Below the pieces are notes generated by a model, which was not told the origin of the DNA, did no database searches, and was given only the letters and a program-made list of their open reading frames with translations. Below are positions 59,982 through 64,000 of a DNA stretch of 64,000 nt, piece after piece. The translations under genes and the position numbers were made by a program. Numbering within the stretch: position 1 is the stretch's first letter; each line of letters begins with the position of its first letter. The stretch spans positions 1 to 64,000 of the forward strand of contig NZ_JACHOO010000002.1 in assembly GCF_014199915.1 (NCBI RefSeq), read 5' to 3'. This DNA is from Prosthecomicrobium pneumaticum. Lineage in GTDB: Bacteria; Pseudomonadota; Alphaproteobacteria; Rhizobiales; Kaistiaceae.

Positions 59982-61121
59982 ATGAGTACCGTTCACAAGA
60001 TCGGCCTGATCGGGGCCGGCAACATCTCCGCAGCTTATCTGACGCTGGCGCCGCTCTTTCCCGGCACCAAGATCGTCGCGGTGGCCGACATCGCGCCGGA
60101 GGCGGCGAAGGCACGCGCCGACGCCTTCGGCGTGCGGGCCGCGACCGTCGACGAGCTGCTCAAGGACGACGAGATCGACACGGTGATCAACCTGACGATC
60201 CCGTCGGCGCATTACGCGGTCAGCCATGCGATCCTCTCCGCCGGCAAGCACGCCTATTCCGAGAAGCCCTTCGCGCTCTCGGTCGAGGACGGCAAGAAGC
60301 TCGTCGCCGAGGCGGATGCGCGCGGGCTGAAACTCGGCTCGGCCCCCGACACCTTCCTCGGCGGCGGCGGCCAGACGGCGCGGCGGCTGATCGACGAGGG
60401 CCGGATCGGCCGGATCATCTCGGGCACCACCCATGTGATGAGCCGGGGCATGGAGCACTGGCATCCGAACCCGGCCTTCTTCTTCGAGCCGGGCGCGGGG
60501 CCGGTGCTCGACCTCGGCCCCTATTACATCGCCCAGCTCGTCAATCTCGTCGGGCCGGTCAAGTCGGTCGCGGCGCTCGCCTCGATCGGCTATGCGGAGC
60601 GGCTCGTCACGGCCGAAGGGCCGATGAAGGGCAGGACCGTTCCGGTCTCGACCCCGACGACGATCAATGCCGTGCTCGAATTCCTTTCGGGCGCGCAGAT
60701 CACGCTCGGGGCCAGTTGGGACGTCTGGAAGCACGGCCACGTCAACCCGATCGAGCTCTACGGCTCGGAGGGGACGATGCTGGTGCCGGACCCGAACTTC
60801 TTCGGCGGCGATCTGCAGGTGAGCGCCCATGGCGGCGATTTCGCGACGGTCCCGACCGCCGACGCACCGTTCGGCAAGGCGAACTGGCACGACGGCCGGC
60901 ACGCCAATTACCGCATGCTGGGCGTTGCCGACCTGCTCGACGCCGCCGATACGGGCCGCGAGCCGCGATGCTCGGGCCGGGTGGCGCTGCACGCGCTCGA
61001 CGTGATGGTATCGATCCTCGAGGCGGCGGCCGACCGGCGCGTCGTCACGGTCTCGACCACCACCGAGCGCCCGGCGCTGCTGACCGCCGAGGACGCCGCG
61101 CGGCTCACCGCACCGCGCTGA
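59982..61121 (+). CDS. Gfo/Idh/MocA family oxidoreductase
   Basis: A 379-aa NAD(P)-dependent sugar dehydrogenase. N-terminal Rossmann motif: KIGLIGAGNISAAYL, followed by IVAVADIAPEAA. The conserved EKP motif appears in HAYSEKPFALSVEDGKKLV. The C-terminal domain includes AGPVLDLGPYYIAQLVNLVG, WDVWKHGHVNPIELYGSEGT, and a late GRVALHALDVMVSILEAA. ATG at 59982 follows GAGGAT. Together with the preceding isomerase it suggests an oxidation-isomerisation route for the imported sugar. Confidence 0.95.
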   Translation: MSTVHKIGLIGAGNISAAYLTLAPLFPGTKIVAVADIAPEAAKARADAFGVRAATVDELLKDDEIDTVINLTIPSAHYAVSHAILSAGKHAYSEKPFALSVEDGKKLVAEADARGLKLGSAPDTFLGGGGQTARRLIDEGRIGRIISGTTHVMSRGMEHWHPNPAFFFEPGAGPVLDLGPYYIAQLVNLVGPVKSVAALASIGYAERLVTAEGPMKGRTVPVSTPTTINAVLEFLSGAQITLGASWDVWKHGHVNPIELYGSEGTMLVPDPNFFGGDLQVSAHGGDFATVPTADAPFGKANWHDGRHANYRMLGVADLLDAADTGREPRCSGRVALHALDVMVSILEAAADRRVVTVSTTTERPALLTAEDAARLTAPR

Positions 61122-61142
61122 TCGAAACGGCCGCGCCGCTCG

Positions 61143-61613
61143 CTACCGCCGCTCGGGACGCGGCTCGGCGAGCGGCGCGCGCGCCTCGGGCGGAAGCGCG
61201 AGGAGGGCGTCGAACGTCGTCCGCTGCACGGTGTCCTGCATCGCGCCGACCTCGAGCCGGATCTCGCGCAAGAGCGCGTCGATCGCCGCCCGGTCGGGGC
61301 TCGGCACCGCCGCCTGACGGTCGAGATCGGCCCTCAGCGCCTTCAGCCGCTCGAGCCGCGTCCGCATCTCCGGCTGGATCGGCGCCAGCGCGGCTTCGAC
61401 GACCGCGATCGCGTCCGGCGCGAGGCGGCCGCGCAACCACCGCAACTCGGTCTGGATCACCCGCATCTGCCGGTCGCCATGGCTCTTGCTGAACAGATCG
61501 CGGCCGAAATCGGTGAGTGCCAGACCGAGAAAGAAGCTGTTGAGCGCCAGCGAGGCGACGAGTGCCAGCCAGAGCCAGCCTCTCCGCCGCGACCGGGCCG
61601 GGGCATCCACCAT
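61143..61613 (-). CDS. CnrX-like periplasmic metal-sensor protein
   Basis: A 156-aa protein with an N-terminal membrane anchor (RRGWLWLALVASLALNSFFL) and a helical periplasmic domain of the Metal_resist/CnrX/ZraP type (RVIQTELRWLRGRLAPDAIA, MRTRLERLKALRADLDRQAA, REIRLEVGAMQDTVQRTTFD). Few His/Met/Cys ligands are visible, so metal binding is uncertain. ATG at 61613 shares one base with the anti-sigma stop. In Cnr-type systems the X protein controls anti-sigma activity, the proposed role here. Confidence 0.8.
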   Translation of the reverse strand: MVDAPARSRRRGWLWLALVASLALNSFFLGLALTDFGRDLFSKSHGDRQMRVIQTELRWLRGRLAPDAIAVVEAALAPIQPEMRTRLERLKALRADLDRQAAVPSPDRAAIDALLREIRLEVGAMQDTVQRTTFDALLALPPEARAPLAEPRPERR

Positions 61614-62068
61614 CAGAAATCGCCTTCCGTCGGCCCGAAAACCAGCGTGTCGAGCTGCACCACCTGAACCGGATCGCCGGCGAAGGGTGGCACGATCGAA
61701 TCGACCATGCCGCCGAGCGCCGCGGCGAGCACGATCACCGCGGCCGCCGCCGCTGCACGGTGGCGCAGATGGCGGCGCGGCGCGATGGCGGGCGCAACAC
61801 GCGCCGAGACGGCGGCAGCGATCCGCTCCATCGCCTTCGCGTCGGCGATCTCCCCGTCGAGCGCGCGTGCGGCGAGGGTGAGGCCGCGGTTGAGGTTGAC
61901 GGCGCCGTCGCGGTAGGCGCGGAAGTCGCGGTCGGCGAGCATCGCCTCCCGCGCACGCGCCGCCCGCGCCAGATCGGGCCAGGTTCCCGGATGCGGTCCG
62001 TACCGGTCGACGGCCTCGAAGAGCGCCCGCCGGCGTGCGCCCGAATCCTCGTGTCCTTGCTTGTTCAT
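61613..62068 (-). CDS. Putative anti-sigma factor
   Basis: A 151-aa membrane protein following the sigma factor with an ATGA overlap. A cytoplasmic ~90-residue region (FEAVDRYGPHPGTWPDLARA, DRDFRAYRDGAVNLNRGL) is followed by a single membrane helix (RAAAAAAVIVLAAALGGMVD) and a short periplasmic tail ending FGPTEGDF. This topology is typical of ECF anti-sigma factors. No ZAS-type zinc motif is obvious. Role is inferred from gene order and topology. Confidence 0.8.
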   Translation of the reverse strand: MNKQGHEDSGARRRALFEAVDRYGPHPGTWPDLARAARAREAMLADRDFRAYRDGAVNLNRGLTLAARALDGEIADAKAMERIAAAVSARVAPAIAPRRHLRHRAAAAAAVIVLAAALGGMVDSIVPPFAGDPVQVVQLDTLVFGPTEGDF

Positions 62069-62799
62069 CCTCGTGCGCCCTTTTCGAACGCCTCCCCTTC
62101 GGCCGCCTCTTCTTGTTCGATGATCTGCCGGACCCGTCGCCGGGCCCTGGCGAGCAGGGATTCATAGGCGTGCTCGCCGATCGCCATGACACTCGCCGCC
62201 TCGGCCTGGGGCAGTTCCTGGAAATGGCTGAGCACGATCGCGATGCGCTGCCGGTCCGGCAGCCGGGCGAGCGCGGCGCGCACCCGCCGCACATCGTCGG
62301 CGCGGATCATCTCCTGATCGGCGCGCGGCGCATCGTCTTCGAGCGTATCGTCGAGCCCGTCTATATCGATCTGCGGCCGCCGTCGGCGCAGCCGGTCGAT
62401 GCAGAGCCGGTAGGCGACCTGATGCAGCCAGGTGGCGAGGCGGGCGTTCGGCTGCCAGGCCTCGGCCTGCTGCCAGAGCCGCACCAGCGCCTCCTGCACC
62501 ACTTCCTCGGCCTCGGCGAGATCAGTGAGCGTCGCCGCCGCGAAGCGCGTCAGCCGCGGCGCCTCGATCGCCATCAGCCGGGCGAAGGCGCCGCGGTCGC
62601 CGGCGGCGACCTCCTGCATCAGGGCGTGATCGGCCTCGATGGCCGCCCTGTTTCTCGATTCGTCGCTCTGCGCCAACGCCTCGCCCCGTGCCGGCCGCAC
62701 CGCGTCCGGCGCGCTCCGCCGGGTCTCCGCCGGATGACGATAGCGCAATCGCTGCCCGTCGGCATCGGAACGCGCGGTCGCGCCGCGGATCATCGACAC
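62065..62799 (-). CDS. ECF RNA polymerase sigma factor
   Basis: A 244-aa (from GTG 62799; ATG 62793 also possible) ECF sigma factor. The first ~60 residues are a disordered extension. Sigma2: FARLMAIEAPRLTRFAAATL, AEEVVQEALVRLWQQAEAW, and ATWLHQVAYRLCIDRLRRRR. Sigma4: VRRVRAALARLPDRQRIAIV, SHFQELPQAEAASVMAIGEH and AYESLLARARRRVRQI. A GGGAGG site precedes the start. It lies 11 nt after the stop of the RND gene, so it is probably co-transcribed with the efflux pump. Confidence 0.93.
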   Translation of the reverse strand: MSMIRGATARSDADGQRLRYRHPAETRRSAPDAVRPARGEALAQSDESRNRAAIEADHALMQEVAAGDRGAFARLMAIEAPRLTRFAAATLTDLAEAEEVVQEALVRLWQQAEAWQPNARLATWLHQVAYRLCIDRLRRRRPQIDIDGLDDTLEDDAPRADQEMIRADDVRRVRAALARLPDRQRIAIVLSHFQELPQAEAASVMAIGEHAYESLLARARRRVRQIIEQEEAAEGEAFEKGARG

Positions 62800-62810
62800 G
62801 ATGTCCTCCC

Positions 62811-64000
62811 CTATTCGGCGGCGATGGGCAGCGGCATGCCGTCGCCCTCCTCCGCCGGCTTCGCGGGACGGGCGGTCTCGGCGGTCTCGCGCCGGCCTAG
62901 GGCGCGCGCCGCGACGAGTTCGCGCTCGAGGCGCGCCTCTTCCGCAACGCGCGGCTTCGAGAAGCGGGCGAGGCCGAGGAAGACCACCGGCGTCAGGAAC
63001 AGCGTCGCGAGCGAGGCGAAGCCGAGACCGCCGATCATGATCCAGCCGAGCGCCGCGCGCGCCTCGGCGCCGGCGCCGCCGAAGATGATCAGGGGCAGGC
63101 CGCCGAGCACCGTTGCGATCATCGTCATCAATACCGGGCGCAGCCGGATCAGGCAGGCGTCGCGGATCGCGTCGCGCACCGAATGGCCCTCGTCGCGCAG
63201 CTGGTTGGCGAACTCGACGATCAGGATGCCGTTCTTCGCCATCAGCCCGACGAGCAGAACGAGGCCGATCTGGGTGTAGATGTTGAGCGAGCCGCCGACG
63301 AGCGCGATCGAATAGAGGCCCGCCGCGACGCCGAAGGGCACGGTGGCAAACAGGATCGCCGCCGCGACGAAGCTCTCGAACTGCGCCGCGAGCACGAGGA
63401 TGATGACGACGACGGCGAAGAGGAAGGTCTGCGCCACGCCGCTCGACGTCTCGTTGAGGGTCCGCGCCTCGCCCGTGAAGACGATGCCGAGCCCGGGCGA
63501 AAGCGTCTCGCCCGCGAGTTGCGTCGCGTGCGTCATCGCCGTGCCGAGGTCGACGCCGTCGGCGAGCGTCGCGGTGAGCGGCACCGCGCGCTTCTGCGAC
63601 TGGCGCGCCAGCGTCGGCGCGACCGCCTCCTCGGACACCGTGACGATCGAGGACAGCGGCACCATCACACCCGAAGCCGTGCGGATCTGCACGTTCTCGA
63701 GATCGGCCGGATCGTCGATCAGGCCGCGTGGCGCCTGCGCGATGATGTCGAACTTGTCGTCGCCGACATAATAGTCGCCGACATCCTTGCCATCGAGCAG
63801 GGTCGAAACCATCGTGCCGACATCGGCGAGCGAGATGCCGAGATCCTCGGCCCGCTCGCGGTCGATGTTGACCGAGAGCTGCGGCTGGTTCGGTTCGTAA
63901 TTGAGCTGGACCTGGGAGAACACCGGGTCGCGGCTCATCGCGGCGAGCAGCGCATCCGCCCCGGTCGCGATCTGGTCATAGGAATTGCCGGTCACGGCGA
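62811..64000 (-). CDS. RND efflux transporter, HAE1 family (C-terminal part)
   Basis: The visible ~396 residues are the C-terminal part of an AcrB-like hydrophobe/amphiphile efflux RND pump; the gene continues past the right edge. The periplasmic porter region includes NYEPNQPQLSVNIDRERAED, LGISLADVGTMVSTLL and DKFDIIAQAP. Membrane helices include FLFAVVVIILVLAAQFESFV, GLVLLVGLMAKNGILIVEFA (the conserved KNGIL..EFA motif), and IRLRPVLMTMIATVLGGLP. It lacks the metal-binding signature of HME (CusA/CzcA) pumps in the visible part. Substrate unknown. Confidence 0.93.
   Translation of the reverse strand, partial: AVTGNSYDQIATGADALLAAMSRDPVFSQVQLNYEPNQPQLSVNIDRERAEDLGISLADVGTMVSTLLDGKDVGDYYVGDDKFDIIAQAPRGLIDDPADLENVQIRTASGVMVPLSSIVTVSEEAVAPTLARQSQKRAVPLTATLADGVDLGTAMTHATQLAGETLSPGLGIVFTGEARTLNETSSGVAQTFLFAVVVIILVLAAQFESFVAAAILFATVPFGVAAGLYSIALVGGSLNIYTQIGLVLLVGLMAKNGILIVEFANQLRDEGHSVRDAIRDACLIRLRPVLMTMIATVLGGLPLIIFGGAGAEARAALGWIMIGGLGFASLATLFLTPVVFLGLARFSKPRVAEEARLERELVAARALGRRETAETARPAKPAEEGDGMPLPIAAE

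Overview
This window is GC-rich DNA from an alphaproteobacterium, most likely of the order Hyphomicrobiales (Rhizobiales). The evidence is a MucR/Ros zinc-finger regulator, a gene-transfer-agent (GTA) style head cluster, many families typical of the class (DUF2336, DUF1491, DUF6456, DUF5330, DUF1194, a rhizobial-type asparaginase) and intergenic REP/BIME-like palindromes. I see no rRNA, tRNA, integrase, transposase or CRISPR array.

Layout. 1-8.5 kb: a leftward RcGTA/HK97-like head module in the order small terminase, large terminase, portal, two very small proteins, prohead protease and major capsid protein; the rest of the cluster would lie beyond the left edge. Unlike compact GTA operons, its genes are separated by 0.7-1.2 kb blocks of hairpin repeats. 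8.5-11.1 kb: two lower-GC small genes flank a tandem array of ~297-bp composite repeats that ends in a (CCGAAG)10 microsatellite. 11.2-18.3 kb: a GFA-type zinc protein, a DUF2254 membrane protein, and an ECF42-type sigma-factor locus (YciI/DGPF protein, sigma factor, VOC protein, DUF1428, DoxX) with two matching putative promoters. These are followed by a quinone-reductase-like flavoprotein and an in-frame YcgN-YdeI fusion.

18.4-30.4 kb: housekeeping and envelope genes, including a class A penicillin-binding protein, DUF1214/DUF1254 proteins, a PAS histidine kinase overlapping a peptidoglycan-binding membrane protein, SufE and MucR. 30.6-38.1 kb: a tightly overlapping Mrp/Mnh-type cation/proton antiporter operon with three MnhD/NuoN-like subunits, a DUF4040 protein and a novel 72-aa membrane protein, but no full-length MnhA. 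Upstream of it is a 190-bp tandem repeat. 38.9-53.4 kb: mixed metabolism and stress genes: oligopeptidase B, Fe/Mn superoxide dismutase, two c-type cytochromes, an Xre-RES toxin-antitoxin pair, M20 peptidase plus LOG protein, a LuxR regulator, a Zn-type asparaginase, a fasciclin protein with a clear terminator, and an ABC-F ATPase.

53.5-61.1 kb: a sugar-uptake locus. A divergent LacI regulator and a 14-bp palindromic operator precede a substrate-binding protein, two permeases, an ATPase, a TIM-barrel isomerase and a Gfo/Idh/MocA oxidoreductase. 61.1-64 kb: a leftward operon with the C-terminal part of an RND (HAE1) efflux pump, an ECF sigma factor, its anti-sigma factor and a CnrX-like periplasmic sensor.

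Functions are assigned from motifs recognised by eye, without database searches. Starts were chosen from ribosome-binding sites, overlaps and family length.
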